From NCBI RefSeq assembly GCF_902506415.1, contig NZ_LR733275.1, positions 62,001-126,000 of the forward strand: a stretch of 64,000 nt of DNA. Reading direction: 5' to 3'. This DNA comes from Massilia sp. 9I (GTDB taxonomy: Bacteria > Pseudomonadota > Gammaproteobacteria > Burkholderiales > Burkholderiaceae_D). The position numbers were made by a program, and so were the translations under genes. A model generated the notes under the pieces. It had not been told where the DNA came from, did not search any database, and was given only the letters and a program-made list of their open reading frames with translations. Below are positions 1 through 9,613 of this stretch, piece after piece; position 1 is the stretch's first letter, and each line of letters opens with the position of its first letter.

Positions 1-804
1 AAGGTCGCTACCGCCGCCGTCATCGTCACTTCCCAGCTGGCCCTGCTGCAGGCCGGCCTGGGCGGCATCGGCCTGGTGCTGGGACACCTGATCGGCACCT
101 CGGCCGGCTTCGCCACCTCGCGCCTGCTCCTGCGTCCGCCCAGCGCGCCGATCGGCTGGCGCCTCGACGCCCAGCAGCGCGCGCACCTGCTGCGGCACCA
201 GAAGTTCTGGCGTTATTCGCTGCCCTCGAACCTGCTCAACGGCGCGGTCAGCCAGCTGCCCCTGTTCCTGATCGGGATGCGCCACGGCGCCCTGGCCGCC
301 GGCCTGTACGCCCTGACCCAGCGCGTGCTGTCGGCGCCGGTCTCGCTGGTCGCCTCGTCCGTGCTGGAAGTGTTCAAGCGCGAGTCCGTGCGCGAGTTCG
401 AGGAACACGGCAACTGCGCACGCGCCTACCGCCACACCTTCAAGGCGCTGGCCCTGCTCGGCGCCGGTCCCTCCCTGGTCCTGCTGCTGTTCGCGCCCCT
501 GCTGTTCGGCTGGGTGTTCGGCGCCAACTGGCGCAGCGCGGGGGAACTGGCCCAGTTGATGGCGCCGCTGTTCCTGCTCAACTTCATCGCCAGCCCGCTC
601 AGCTACGTGTTCTTCGTGGCCGGGCGCCAGCAGGCCGATCTGTGGTGGCAGGTGGCCCTGTTCGCCATGACACTGGCGGCCTTCCTGGCGCCGGGCAGCG
701 TCAAGCAGAACGTGCTGTGCTACGTGGTCGGCTACTGCTGCCTATACCTGGTGTATTTGCACATGTCCTGGCAGTGTTCCCGCAACGTGCTGGCGGCCGC
801 ATGA
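1..804 (+). CDS. Wzx-like polysaccharide flippase, 5'-truncated
   Basis: The frame is already open at base 1, so the N-terminal part lies outside the window and 267 residues remain. What is visible is strongly hydrophobic, with roughly six membrane-spanning stretches separated by short basic loops. This matches the C-terminal half of Wzx/MATE-like oligosaccharide flippases (polysaccharide_synt superfamily), which move lipid-linked repeat units across the inner membrane. The stop codon overlaps the start of the polymerase/ligase-like gene in an ATGA arrangement, so the two are translationally coupled in an exopolysaccharide operon. The family call rests on hydrophobicity and context rather than on a diagnostic motif. 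Confidence 0.75.
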   Translation, partial: KVATAAVIVTSQLALLQAGLGGIGLVLGHLIGTSAGFATSRLLLRPPSAPIGWRLDAQQRAHLLRHQKFWRYSLPSNLLNGAVSQLPLFLIGMRHGALAAGLYALTQRVLSAPVSLVASSVLEVFKRESVREFEEHGNCARAYRHTFKALALLGAGPSLVLLLFAPLLFGWVFGANWRSAGELAQLMAPLFLLNFIASPLSYVFFVAGRQQADLWWQVALFAMTLAAFLAPGSVKQNVLCYVVGYCCLYLVYLHMSWQCSRNVLAAA

Positions 805-2087
805 AAAAATCACGCAAGGGAGCCATCGCGCTGCGCGGCTGGGAACGGCGCGACCAGCTGGTGCTGGTCGCCTCCTTCTTCCTGCTCTTCCCCGGCTTCT
901 TCTTCTATCACACCCTGCTCGGCACCGGCACCACCGGCGCCTTCCTGGGCGGCTATTTTGCGCCGGTCGCCGTGGCCTTCGCCATGCCGGTGTGCCTGAT
1001 CTACCTGGCGCGCGTGCGGCGCGACCCGCGCCGGCTGACCATGGTCGATCTCCACTACGGCCTGTTCTTCGCCTATTTCCTGACGGTGGTGCTGGTCAAT
1101 GGCGCCTCCGGCGCCAACCGTACGATCGTGACCAACCACATCCTGGGCATCCTGTTCATGGTGCTGGTCTATATCCAGTTCAGCCTTATCGATTTCGACA
1201 GCCGCCGCTTCCGGGTCGTCGGCATACTCAGCCTGGCCGCGATGTCCACCATCGCGTTCACCAACTCAGTGGACGGCGTGTTCTACCTGGGCGCGCTGGG
1301 CATCGCCAAGGATGCCGACGCGCTCGCCACTTACCAGGGTTTCTCGCGCTCCTACCTGTTCACCTACCTGGCCGTGGTCAGCTTCACCCGCCACCTGCCG
1401 CTGCGCCTGGTGCTGCATGCGCTGGGCGCCGCCACCCTGTTCGTCAACACCGCGCGCAGCGAGTTCGCGGCCCTGCTGTTCACGATCCCGGTAATCGAGT
1501 TCTACTATTCGCGCCACAAGCTCTACTTCATCCTGGCGGCCGCCATGGTGGCGGTCCTGCTCTCGATGTACTTCGACCAGATCCTGGCGTCGCTGCCTTC
1601 GAACCGCATCCTGGAACTGCTCGACCTGTCGCACTCGACATCGGCCAACAAGCGCCACCAGCTCACCGTGCACGCCTGGCAGACCGTGTCGGCCCATCCG
1701 CTGTTCGGCGACTACGCCAGCTACAAGCCCGGCTATTACTCCCACAACGTGCTGTCGGCCTGGGTCGACCTGGGCCTGTTCGGCATGGTCTACCTGGCGG
1801 CGCTGGCGGTGCTGCCGATCACGCCGATGTTCATCCACGAATACTTCGCCGCCCGCGACCGCGGCCTGTTCATGTGCGCCTTTGCGTTCGCCTGCGTCAC
1901 CATCCTGCTGCTGCTGACGTCCCACTACTTCACCGACATGCTGCTCAGCGCCACCCTCGGCTGCTGCGCGCGTTACGCCTACGAGAGGAAACATGGCCCG
2001 CATCGTGCACCTGAGCTCAGCACATCCGCGCTTCGATACACGGATTTTCGTGAAGCAGTGCCGCAGCCTCGCCAGCCACGGGCATGA
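801..2087 (+). CDS. O-antigen ligase/Wzy-type polymerase-like membrane protein
   Basis: This 428-residue protein has about ten to eleven hydrophobic segments and one larger polar loop at about residues 255-315, which ends in a HNVLSAW motif. The HN plus tryptophan pattern in a periplasmic loop is typical of the Wzy_C/WaaL O-antigen ligase family. It probably polymerises or ligates the repeat unit delivered by the upstream flippase. The ATG at 801 overlaps the flippase stop. Its last 31 codons run 95 bp into the next gene in another frame. That tail is polar and proline-rich, unlike the membrane core, so the natural end may be an extension over the neighbour. Polymerase and ligase cannot be told apart here. 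Confidence 0.75.
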   Translation: MKKSRKGAIALRGWERRDQLVLVASFFLLFPGFFFYHTLLGTGTTGAFLGGYFAPVAVAFAMPVCLIYLARVRRDPRRLTMVDLHYGLFFAYFLTVVLVNGASGANRTIVTNHILGILFMVLVYIQFSLIDFDSRRFRVVGILSLAAMSTIAFTNSVDGVFYLGALGIAKDADALATYQGFSRSYLFTYLAVVSFTRHLPLRLVLHALGAATLFVNTARSEFAALLFTIPVIEFYYSRHKLYFILAAAMVAVLLSMYFDQILASLPSNRILELLDLSHSTSANKRHQLTVHAWQTVSAHPLFGDYASYKPGYYSHNVLSAWVDLGLFGMVYLAALAVLPITPMFIHEYFAARDRGLFMCAFAFACVTILLLLTSHYFTDMLLSATLGCCARYAYERKHGPHRAPELSTSALRYTDFREAVPQPRQPRA

Positions 2088-3186
2088 AGTCGCCCTGGTG
2101 GTGGCCGACGGCCTTGGCGACGCCTGCCGCGATGGAGTCCGCATCGTCGACGTCGGCCGTCCATCCGGCCGGCGCGAGCGCATGCTGCGCAGCACCCGCC
2201 GCGTCGGCCGCGCCGCGCTGGCGCTCGGCGCCGACGTCTACCAGCTGCACGATCCGGAACTGATCCCGGTCGGGCTGCGCCTGGCCTTTGGCGGGCGCAA
2301 GGTGGTGTTCGACGCCCACGAAGACGTCCCCTCGCAGCTGCTCGACAAGCCCTACCTGTCGCCGCGCAGCGCACGCCTGGTGTCGCGCGCCTACGCCGCC
2401 CTCGAGCGAAGCGCCCTGCGCCGTTTCGACGGCGTGCTGGCGGCCACGCCGCTGATCCGGGCGCGCCTGGCGGCGCTCAATCCGCTGACCGTGGACGTCA
2501 ACAACTTTCCGCGCGCAGAAGAGTTCGCCCAAGCGCCCCTGAGGGCCGAGATCACGGAGACGGCGGGCGCACGCGACAGCTTCTGCTACGTCGGCAGCAT
2601 TTCCGCGATCCGCGGCGTGCGCGAGCTGGTCCAGGCCTGCGCCTTGCTGCGCACCCCGGCGCGCCTGGCGCTTGCCGGCAGCTTCGGCGAAGCGGAACTG
2701 GAAGCCGAAATCCAGGGCTATCCGGGCTGGCGCCGCGTCGATGCGCTCGGCCACCTCGACCGCGACGGTGTCGCCGCAGTGATGGCGCGCGCATTCGCCG
2801 GTCTCGTGACCCTGCTGCCGACCACCAGCTACCAGGAAGCCCTGCCGGTCAAGATGTTCGAGTACATGGCCGCAGGCATTCCCGTGATCGCCTCCGACTT
2901 TCCGCTGTGGCGCGACATCGTCGAAGGCAGCGGCTGCGGCCTGTGCGTCGACCCGCGCAACCCGGCTGCGATCGCCGCCGCCATCGACCACCTCGCCAGT
3001 CATCCGCGCCTGGCGCGCGAGATGGGCGCCAACGGCCGGCGCGCCGTCCTGGAACGCTACAACTGGGAAAACGAGGCCGACAAACTGATTGCCTTTTATA
3101 CCGACCTGCTGGCGCCGCGCCCAATGCGCAAGGGCGTATTCGGCAAAACCACTTTACCGGCCCGTTCCATCCATTCGACCGACTGA
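1993..3186 (+). CDS. GT4-family glycosyltransferase
   Basis: This 397-residue GT-B protein begins with a Rossmann-type strand and an SSAHPRFDTRIF segment common in GT4 enzymes of polysaccharide loci. The mid-protein AHEDVPSQ region and the C-terminal KMFEYMAAGIPVIASDF stretch match the donor-nucleotide region of GT4 enzymes, with the conserved glutamate in that stretch. It probably adds one sugar to the lipid-linked repeat unit on the cytoplasmic face of the membrane. The ATG is preceded by GAGAGG at good spacing, which supports this start although it lies 95 bp inside the preceding gene. Donor and acceptor cannot be read from the sequence. Confidence 0.85.
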   Translation: MARIVHLSSAHPRFDTRIFVKQCRSLASHGHEVALVVADGLGDACRDGVRIVDVGRPSGRRERMLRSTRRVGRAALALGADVYQLHDPELIPVGLRLAFGGRKVVFDAHEDVPSQLLDKPYLSPRSARLVSRAYAALERSALRRFDGVLAATPLIRARLAALNPLTVDVNNFPRAEEFAQAPLRAEITETAGARDSFCYVGSISAIRGVRELVQACALLRTPARLALAGSFGEAELEAEIQGYPGWRRVDALGHLDRDGVAAVMARAFAGLVTLLPTTSYQEALPVKMFEYMAAGIPVIASDFPLWRDIVEGSGCGLCVDPRNPAAIAAAIDHLASHPRLAREMGANGRRAVLERYNWENEADKLIAFYTDLLAPRPMRKGVFGKTTLPARSIHSTD

Positions 3187-3273
3187 ATTCGACGTCCCGG
3201 CCTTACGTTAGTTCAAATGGGCCTGGCGTCATCAGCCGTATTGTCTAGTTATCAAAGAAATATGGGATCACTT

Positions 3274-3960
3274 ATGTTCCTGCAACATTACAATACGTTT
3301 CTAGAGGTAATGAAATTACCCCGCGCACGGCTCACGTTTTCCCAGCGTATCGATCCGGACGATATCAAGGCCACCTACCGCAGTTATACGAAACCGCATC
3401 CGCGTTTCAAGATCATCGGCCATAAGACCATCGGCGCGGCCTTGATCGATCTCTCTCAATTCCCGGATCGCGAAGCCTACCTGGAGCATATCAAGGGCAA
3501 GAACCAGGGCGGCTATCACGCCAAACGGGCGCGCAGCCGCGGTTATGTGGTGCGCGATATCGACCGCAAGGTCCATGTCGACGATATTTACGAGATTAAT
3601 ACCAGCCTCGATACGCGCCAGGGCCGGCCGATGGACCAGAAATATCTCGACAAGCAGGAACGTTTCGAAGATCAGCAGCATTTCCGGTATTGGGGCGTAT
3701 TGCACCCGGAAGGCAAGCTCGTCGCTTATGCCACCCTGGGCATTTACGGGAATTTCGCCTCCTTTTCCCAGATGATGGGAATCCGTAATAACGACGGGAT
3801 CATGCATTTGCTGCTGAGCGAGGCCATATGCCGCCTGATCGAAGAACGCGAAGTCCGCTACGTCATGTACGACACCTTCTTCGGCGCCCAGCCCGGGCTC
3901 CGGAATTTCAAGACCATCCTGGGCTTTCGCCCCTACCGCGCCAGCTATACGCTGCAATGA
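3274..3960 (+). CDS. FemAB/GNAT-like acyl- or aminoacyltransferase-like protein
   Basis: The protein is 228 residues from ATG 3274. ATGs at 3262 and 3217 are alternatives; 3274 is favoured because GGGA lies six bases upstream. Features include a KGKNQGGYHAKRARSRG basic stretch, a DTRQGRPM segment and a C-terminal YDTFFGAQPGLRNFK segment, which together resemble FemAB-like/GNAT-fold proteins of exopolysaccharide loci. A role in transferring an acyl or amino acid group to a sugar is plausible but not shown. Its stop overlaps the start of the deacetylase gene (ATGA), so the two may act on the same sugar. The first 300 bases and the leader are more AT-rich than neighbouring genes. Confidence 0.55.
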   Translation: MFLQHYNTFLEVMKLPRARLTFSQRIDPDDIKATYRSYTKPHPRFKIIGHKTIGAALIDLSQFPDREAYLEHIKGKNQGGYHAKRARSRGYVVRDIDRKVHVDDIYEINTSLDTRQGRPMDQKYLDKQERFEDQQHFRYWGVLHPEGKLVAYATLGIYGNFASFSQMMGIRNNDGIMHLLLSEAICRLIEEREVRYVMYDTFFGAQPGLRNFKTILGFRPYRASYTLQ

Positions 3961-4745
3961 ACGCCATGCTCAATCGTGTCTATGCGGATTACCTGATGCC
4001 GAGCCGGCTCGGCGAATACGAGGCCCTGGTGCGCGAGGTGGCCGACGCCGGCTACGCCCAGCTGTCGGTGCGCGACTTCTTCCGCCGCGTGCGCGGCGGT
4101 GGTTCCTGCCCTGCCGGACCGACCTTCGTGCACCGCCACGACATCGACAGCGACCTGCGCACCGCGCGCAAGATGTTCGACATCGAAGCGCGCCATGGCG
4201 TGCGCGCGAGCTACTACTTCCGCCTGTGCACCCTGGACTTCGGCTTCATGCGCGAGATCGAAGCCGCCGGCAGCGAAGCCAGCTACCACTACGAGGAAGT
4301 GGCTGATTTCGCCAAGCGCCACCGCCTGCGCAGCGCCGAAGCGGTGCGCGAGCGCTTCCCCGAGATCCGCGCGCTGTTCGCGCGCAACGTCGCCCGCATC
4401 GTCGAGGGCCTGGGCATCCCGATCAGCACGGTGGCGAGCCACGGCGACTTCGCCAACCGCCGCCTCAAGGTCATCAACCATGAACTGCTGCGCGACGAAG
4501 CGCTGCGCCGGCGCTGTGGCATCGAATGCGAATCCTATGACGCCGAGCTGCTGCGCTGCTTCGACATCTACATCAGCGACCGCAAATATCCGGTCTACTA
4601 CTACCCCCTGTCGCCCTTCGAGGCGCTGGGAAAGTACCAGCACATCTGCCTGCTGACCCATCCGGTGCAGTGGGAAACCAACTGGGTCGAGAGCACGCGC
4701 TGCAACGTGCGCCGCCTGGTCGAAGAAGTGGCATGGCGCGCCTAG
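3957..4745 (+). CDS. polysaccharide deacetylase-like protein (NodB-type fold)
   Basis: The protein has 262 residues. An HRHDIDSD segment at residues 59-66 contains the aspartate-rich first motif of carbohydrate esterase family 4 enzymes, and a later STVASHGDF stretch could supply the metal-binding histidine. It lacks a signal peptide, so it would act in the cytoplasm on a precursor, unlike exported deacetylases. The start codon overlaps the stop of the FemAB-like gene by four bases. A deacetylase translationally coupled to an acyl/aminoacyltransferase-like protein suggests that a free amine is exposed and then modified, but this is inference. Confidence 0.7.
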   Translation: MNAMLNRVYADYLMPSRLGEYEALVREVADAGYAQLSVRDFFRRVRGGGSCPAGPTFVHRHDIDSDLRTARKMFDIEARHGVRASYYFRLCTLDFGFMREIEAAGSEASYHYEEVADFAKRHRLRSAEAVRERFPEIRALFARNVARIVEGLGIPISTVASHGDFANRRLKVINHELLRDEALRRRCGIECESYDAELLRCFDIYISDRKYPVYYYPLSPFEALGKYQHICLLTHPVQWETNWVESTRCNVRRLVEEVAWRA

Positions 4746-4755
4746 GGTCCTGTCG

Positions 4756-6003
4756 ATGAACATCCTCCTGATCAACCACTACGCCGGCTCGGTCCATCAC
4801 GGCATGGAGTACCGTCCCTACTACCTCGCGCGCGAGTGGGTCAGGCTCGGGCACCGGGTGCGCATCGTCGCCGCCAGCCACGCCCACGTGCGTGCGCGCC
4901 AGCCGGACATGGGGGGACGCAGCCGGGTCGATGAACACATCGACGGCATCGACTACACCTGGTTCGCCACCCCGCCCTACCAGGGCAACGGCCTGGCGCG
5001 GGTGCGCAATATGGGCGCCTTCGTGCTGCGCCTGTGGCGTGAAGCAGCCACGCTGGCGCGCGAGGTGGCGCCCCAGGTGGTGATCGCCTCCAGCACCTAC
5101 CCGCTCGACATCTGGCCGGCGCACCGCATCGCGCGCCTCGCCGGGGCCCGCCTGCTGCACGAAGTGCACGACCTGTGGCCGCTGTCGCCGATGGAGCTGG
5201 GCGGGTTCTCGCGCCACCATCCCTTCATCCGGCTGCTGCAGGCAGCCGAGGACTACGCCTGCCGCAACGCCGACACGGTCGTCTCGATCCTGCCCAAGGT
5301 GCGCGAGCACCTGGAAGCGCGCGGCATGGCGCCGCACAAGCTGCACGTGGTCCCGAACGGCACCGACCCGGCCGAATGGCTGGCGGCGCCTGGCGCGCTG
5401 CCGGAGGAACTCGACGCCCTGCTGTCCGGCCTGCGCGCCCAGGGCCTGTCCGTGGTCGGCTATACCGGCAGCCACGGCCTGGCAAATGCGCTCGACACCC
5501 TGTTAGAGGCCGCCAGCCTCCTCAAGGACCAGCCCCTGGCCTTCGTGCTGGTCGGGGATGGCCCGGTGAAGGCGCGGCTCGAGCGGCGTGCGCGCGAGCT
5601 GGGCCTGGCCCGGCTGCACTTCGTGGCGCCGATCCCGAAGGCCCAGATCCCGGCGCTGATGGCCAGGCTCGACATCGCCTACCTCGGATGGCAGCGCCAG
5701 CCCCTGTACCGCTTCGGCATCGCGCCGAACAAACTGATCGACTACATGATGGGTGGCTGCCCGGTGCTGCACGCTGTGGAAGCCGGCAACGACCCGGTGC
5801 TTGACGCCGGCTGTGGCCTGACGGTGGCGCCGGAAGACCCGGCCGCCGTCGCCGGCGGGCTGGCGGCGCTGCTGGCCATGCGCCGTTCCGAGCGCCGCGC
5901 GCTGGGCGAGCGCGGACGCGCCTATGCGCTGGCCAACCTGACCTATCCCGTCCTTGGACAGCGTTTCCTGACCACTTTCGCACACGAGGTTTCCCATGGC
6001 TGA
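4756..6003 (+). CDS. GT4-family glycosyltransferase (WbuB-like)
   Basis: This 415-residue GT-B enzyme starts [12 protein letters not shown], followed by [14 protein letters not shown], a pattern typical of the WbuB/fucosamine-type GT4 enzymes that work on amino sugars. The middle contains [14 protein letters not shown], and the C-terminal half carries the GYTGSHG strand and a [18 protein letters not shown] donor-binding region. It probably transfers a sugar to the undecaprenyl-linked repeat unit. It follows the deacetylase by ten bases and overlaps the aminotransferase gene by eight, so it is in the same operon. The exact donor is unknown. Confidence 0.85.
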   Translation: MNILLINHYAGSVHHGMEYRPYYLAREWVRLGHRVRIVAASHAHVRARQPDMGGRSRVDEHIDGIDYTWFATPPYQGNGLARVRNMGAFVLRLWREAATLAREVAPQVVIASSTYPLDIWPAHRIARLAGARLLHEVHDLWPLSPMELGGFSRHHPFIRLLQAAEDYACRNADTVVSILPKVREHLEARGMAPHKLHVVPNGTDPAEWLAAPGALPEELDALLSGLRAQGLSVVGYTGSHGLANALDTLLEAASLLKDQPLAFVLVGDGPVKARLERRARELGLARLHFVAPIPKAQIPALMARLDIAYLGWQRQPLYRFGIAPNKLIDYMMGGCPVLHAVEAGNDPVLDAGCGLTVAPEDPAAVAGGLAALLAMRRSERRALGERGRAYALANLTYPVLGQRFLTTFAHEVSHG

Positions 6004-7204
6004 ACAGGCACAGGCGCCAGCGGCGCCCAGCAGCGACCCGCTGGACGATCTCCCTCCCCGCTTCCTGCCCTTCGCGCTGCCCGACATCGGCGACGAGGAA
6101 ATCCGCGCGGTCGAAGTCTGCCTGCGTTCGGGCTGGGTGACCACCGGGCCCACCACGCGCCGCTTCGAGCAGGACTTCCGCGCCTACCTGGGCGGCGACG
6201 TCGAGGCGATCTCGGTCAATTCCGCCACCGCCGGCCTGCACCTGGCGCTGGAAAGCGTCGGCATCGGCCCCGGCGACGAAGTCATTGTCCCCACCATGAC
6301 CTTCACCGCCACCGCCGAGGTGGTGCGCTACCTCGGCGCCCGCCCGGTGTTCGTGGACGTCGAGCCAGGCACCCTGAACATCTCGCCCGCCGCGGTGGCC
6401 GCCGCGATCACGCCGCGCACCCGCGCCATCATGCCGGTGCACTACGCCGGGCTGGCCTGCGACATGGACGCCATCCTGGACCTGGCCGCACGCCACGGTC
6501 TGCGCGTCATTGACGACGCCGCCCACGCCTTCCCCACCCGGCTCGACGGCAAGCTGGTGGGCACGCTCGGCAGCGACATCACCGTCTTCAGCTTCTACGC
6601 CAACAAGACCATGACCACCGGCGAAGGCGGCATGATCGTGACGCGCGATCCGGAGCTGGCCGCGCGCATGCGCTGCATGCGCCTGCACGGCATCAGCCGC
6701 GACGCCTTCGACCGTTATACCTCGCGTGTGCCGGCCTGGTTCTATGAAGTGATCGCCGCCGGCTTCAAGTACAACCTGACCGACATCGCCTCGGCGATCG
6801 GGATCGAACAGCTGCGCAAGATCGACCGCTTCCAGCAGCGCCGCACCTGGCTGGCCCAGCGCTACGACGAAGCCCTCGCCGAGCTGCCGCTGCAGCTGCC
6901 AGTGCATCCAATACTCGGCAGCACCCATGCCTGGCACCTGTACGTGGTGCGCCTGACGGATGGCGCCGGCATTGGGCGCGATGAGCTGATCAACGAGCTG
7001 GCGGAACGCGGCATCGGCACCAGCGTGCACTTCATCCCCCTGCACCGCCAGCCCTACTGGCGCGACAGCTACGGCCTGAATCCGGAGGCCTTCCCGGTGG
7101 CCGAGGCCAGCTTCGAGCGCATGCTCACGCTGCCGCTGTACACCCGCATGCTCGACTCCGACCAGGACCGCGTGGTCGCGGCCCTGTACGAGCTGCTGTC
7201 ATGA
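5996..7204 (+). CDS. DegT/DnrJ/EryC1/StrS sugar aminotransferase
   Basis: This 402-residue PLP enzyme has the family landmarks in order: [12 protein letters not shown] near residue 100, the VIDDAAHAF aspartate motif at 171-179 that contacts the pyridine nitrogen, and the [14 protein letters not shown] segment in which Lys204 should form the Schiff base. Such enzymes aminate 4-keto or 3-keto nucleotide sugars, for example the PglE step to UDP-bacillosamine. The next gene encodes a PglC-size phosphoglycosyl transferase with a four-base overlap. Together they suggest that the first sugar of the repeat unit is an amino sugar. Substrate is inferred from context only. Confidence 0.9.
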   Translation: MAEQAQAPAAPSSDPLDDLPPRFLPFALPDIGDEEIRAVEVCLRSGWVTTGPTTRRFEQDFRAYLGGDVEAISVNSATAGLHLALESVGIGPGDEVIVPTMTFTATAEVVRYLGARPVFVDVEPGTLNISPAAVAAAITPRTRAIMPVHYAGLACDMDAILDLAARHGLRVIDDAAHAFPTRLDGKLVGTLGSDITVFSFYANKTMTTGEGGMIVTRDPELAARMRCMRLHGISRDAFDRYTSRVPAWFYEVIAAGFKYNLTDIASAIGIEQLRKIDRFQQRRTWLAQRYDEALAELPLQLPVHPILGSTHAWHLYVVRLTDGAGIGRDELINELAERGIGTSVHFIPLHRQPYWRDSYGLNPEAFPVAEASFERMLTLPLYTRMLDSDQDRVVAALYELLS

Positions 7205-7791
7205 GCAAGCGCGCCTTCGACCTGCTGGGCGCCGCGGTCGGGCTGGTTGCACTGGCGCCGCTGCTGCTCCTGATCGCGCTATGGGTCCGGATCGACTCGC
7301 CCGGACCGGTGCTGTTCCGCCAGCAGCGCGTCGGGCGCGGCGGCGGCTTGTTCACGATCTACAAGTTCCGCACCATGCAGCAGCGCAAGCTCGACGGCCC
7401 CCAGATCACGGTCGGCGCCGACCCTCGCGTGACGCGCGCCGGCCGTTTCCTGCGCCACTACAAGCTGGACGAGCTGCCCCAGCTGTGGAACGTGCTCGAG
7501 GGCAGCATGAGCCTGGTCGGGCCGCGTCCCGAAGTGCCGCGCTACGTCGACTGCTATCCACCTGAACAGCGGCGCCTGGTGCTGTCGGTGGCCCCCGGCA
7601 TTACCGACTGGGCCGCGATCCGCTACAAGGACGAGAACGCGATCCTGGCGCGCGCCGCCGACCCCGAGCGCGCCTACGTGGAGGCTGTCCTGCCCGTCAA
7701 GCTCGACTACTACGTGCGCTATGTCAGGGAACGCAGCTTCTGGGGCGACCTGCGGATCCTGGCGCATACCCTCGCCGCCCTGGTGCGCTGA
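7201..7791 (+). CDS. monotopic phosphoglycosyl transferase (bacterial sugar transferase, PglC-size)
   Basis: This 196-residue protein has a single hydrophobic segment at about 8-28 followed by the bacterial sugar transferase domain: FTIYKFRTM, then [24 protein letters not shown]. The catalytic Asp-Glu dyad is Asp90-Glu91. It consists of the catalytic core alone, without the four-helix N-terminal part of WbaP or WcaJ. It should start repeat-unit assembly by moving a phospho-sugar from a UDP donor to undecaprenyl phosphate at the inner membrane. Four bases overlap the aminotransferase gene, pointing to an amino sugar as the first residue. Confidence 0.92.
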   Translation: MSKRAFDLLGAAVGLVALAPLLLLIALWVRIDSPGPVLFRQQRVGRGGGLFTIYKFRTMQQRKLDGPQITVGADPRVTRAGRFLRHYKLDELPQLWNVLEGSMSLVGPRPEVPRYVDCYPPEQRRLVLSVAPGITDWAAIRYKDENAILARAADPERAYVEAVLPVKLDYYVRYVRERSFWGDLRILAHTLAALVR

Positions 7792-7806
7792 GCGAAGGAG
7801 CATGCG

Positions 7807-8397
7807 ATGCGGCTGCTGCACCTGGGCGACCTCGAGCTGACCCTGCCATTGGCCCTGGCGGCCGGCGGCTGGCTGCTCGCCGCCCGGGCCTGGCGCGCCG
7901 CGGCGGCCTGGGCGCTCCTGTTTGCCGGCGCCATGGCGCTGGTCGGCGGCAGCAAGGTCGCCTACCTGGGCTGGGGCACTGACATCGGCGCGCTCGGCTT
8001 CAAGGCGTTCAGCGGTCATGCCTTCGGCGTCACCGCGGTCTACCCGGTGCTCGGCTACTTGCTGTGCCGGCCCATCGGGCGAGGCTTAGCACTTGCCGCG
8101 GCCGGCGCCGGACTGGCGCTCGGGCTGGTGATGACCGTCGTCCTGGTCGGCCAGGGCGAACACGCGGTGACCGAAACGGCAACCGGCTGGCTGCTGGGCG
8201 CCTGCGCCAGTGTCGGCACCCTGTACCAGGCCGAGCCGCGCGGCGTGATGCCCGGCCCGGCCTCTCCCGCCAGTGCCGTGGCGCTCTTCCTCGTATCGGG
8301 TTTCTTGATGCAATCGGCGCATGTCGGTTACTGGATGATCAGGCTTGCGCTGGCGCTGTCCGGCAATGCACAGCCGTATTCCTGGGACACATGCTAG
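7807..8397 (+). CDS. PAP2-superfamily-like membrane phosphatase
   Basis: This 196-residue integral membrane protein has about five hydrophobic segments. An SGHAFG motif near residue 60 and a GEHAVTETATG segment near residue 118 correspond to the SGH and HxxxD motifs of the PAP2 superfamily, though the second has glutamate where aspartate is usual. AAGGAG six bases before the ATG supports the start. In an exopolysaccharide operon such a protein could dephosphorylate undecaprenyl pyrophosphate released during polymerisation. The degenerate motif means activity is not certain. Confidence 0.65.
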   Translation: MRLLHLGDLELTLPLALAAGGWLLAARAWRAAAAWALLFAGAMALVGGSKVAYLGWGTDIGALGFKAFSGHAFGVTAVYPVLGYLLCRPIGRGLALAAAGAGLALGLVMTVVLVGQGEHAVTETATGWLLGACASVGTLYQAEPRGVMPGPASPASAVALFLVSGFLMQSAHVGYWMIRLALALSGNAQPYSWDTC

Positions 8398-8422
8398 TGC
8401 TTATTTACCCATGGAGAACCAC

Positions 8423-9613
8423 ATGCTGACCTTCCCCTCGATACACTGGCAAGCACGAGCGCCTTTGGGCGAGAATCCCGTGCAGTCCCTCGTGATCTCC
8501 GCCCTGCGCGGGCTGGCGGCCCTGCAGGTGGCGGCCTCGCACCTGCGCGCCGAAATCTATCCCGGCCTGCGTACGCTCGAAGATCCGACCCTGGCCTACC
8601 TGGGGCTGGCCTTCTTCACCGGCTTCGCGCACCAGGCGGTGGTCGTGTTCTTCCTGATCAGCGGCTGGCTGGTGGGCGGTAGCCTGATGAACCGCTTCGG
8701 CAAACCGCAAGCCGTGGCGCACTATGCGATCGACCGCTTCACGCGCCTGTGGACGGTGCTGGTTCCCACCCTGCTGCTGACCCTGGTCGTCGGCCTGGTT
8801 ATCGGCGCGGCCAGCACCGGCCCCATGAACTTCGACCCGGCCAACGAGTACTCGGCGGCGTCCTTCGCCGGCAACCTGTTCGGCCTGCAGGCCGTCGCCG
8901 TGCCCGACTTCGGCGGCAACTATCCACTGTGGAGCCTCGCCCATGAAACCTGGTACTACATCCAGTTCCCGCTGCTGTTGCTGGTGGTCGCAGGGAGCGG
9001 CCTGCTGCGCCGCGCCGCCGCGGCCGCGGCGCTGATCCTGCTGCTGTCGACCTTACGCGACATGATCTCGCTCTACTTCATCATCTGGCTGCTCGGCGCC
9101 GCGTTCTCGCGCGTGCGCATCGACTGCGGCAATCTCGTGCGCGGCCTGCTGCTGGTGCTGACGCTGGCGCTGTTCGTCTTTTACCGCCTGCGCGGCAACA
9201 ACGACGATCTCGTGCCTGGGTCCTTTGTGCAGGACATCATCTGCAGCATCCCCTTCCTGTTCCTGCAGGCCTCGCTCCAACAGAAGGTGGATGCGACGGC
9301 GCCGGCCTACGTCCGGGCCAACCGGATAGCCGTGTTCTTCTCGGAGTTCTCGTTCTCGCTCTACGTGCTGCACATCCCGGTCATCGAGCTGATGCGCTAT
9401 CTGGGCCGCCAGTTCCTGGGCCGCGAACGCCTCGACCCGAACCTCGCCACCGATTTCCTGTGGTACTTCACGGTACTCGGCACGGTAGTGGTGGCAGCCT
9501 ATGTGTTCTACCTGCTGTTCGAGCGGCACACCATCCGGATCCGGAACGCCCTCAAGCAACTGCTGCTCACGCCGCGCGCGAAACCGGTACGGGTAGTGCT
9601 GTCGCCGGACTGA
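8423..9613 (+). CDS. acyltransferase family 3 (OafA/YrhL-like) membrane protein
   Basis: This 396-residue protein has about ten membrane segments. The N-terminal LRGLAALQVAASHLRAE stretch has the RGL and histidine signature of acyltransferase family 3, followed by VVVFFLISGWLVG, also typical. These enzymes transfer acetyl or succinyl groups to sugars at the inner membrane. GGAGA five bases upstream of ATG 8423 favours this start over the in-frame ATG at 8411. It is the last gene of the forward exopolysaccharide operon and probably decorates the polymer. Confidence 0.88.
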   Translation: MLTFPSIHWQARAPLGENPVQSLVISALRGLAALQVAASHLRAEIYPGLRTLEDPTLAYLGLAFFTGFAHQAVVVFFLISGWLVGGSLMNRFGKPQAVAHYAIDRFTRLWTVLVPTLLLTLVVGLVIGAASTGPMNFDPANEYSAASFAGNLFGLQAVAVPDFGGNYPLWSLAHETWYYIQFPLLLLVVAGSGLLRRAAAAAALILLLSTLRDMISLYFIIWLLGAAFSRVRIDCGNLVRGLLLVLTLALFVFYRLRGNNDDLVPGSFVQDIICSIPFLFLQASLQQKVDATAPAYVRANRIAVFFSEFSFSLYVLHIPVIELMRYLGRQFLGRERLDPNLATDFLWYFTVLGTVVVAAYVFYLLFERHTIRIRNALKQLLLTPRAKPVRVVLSPD

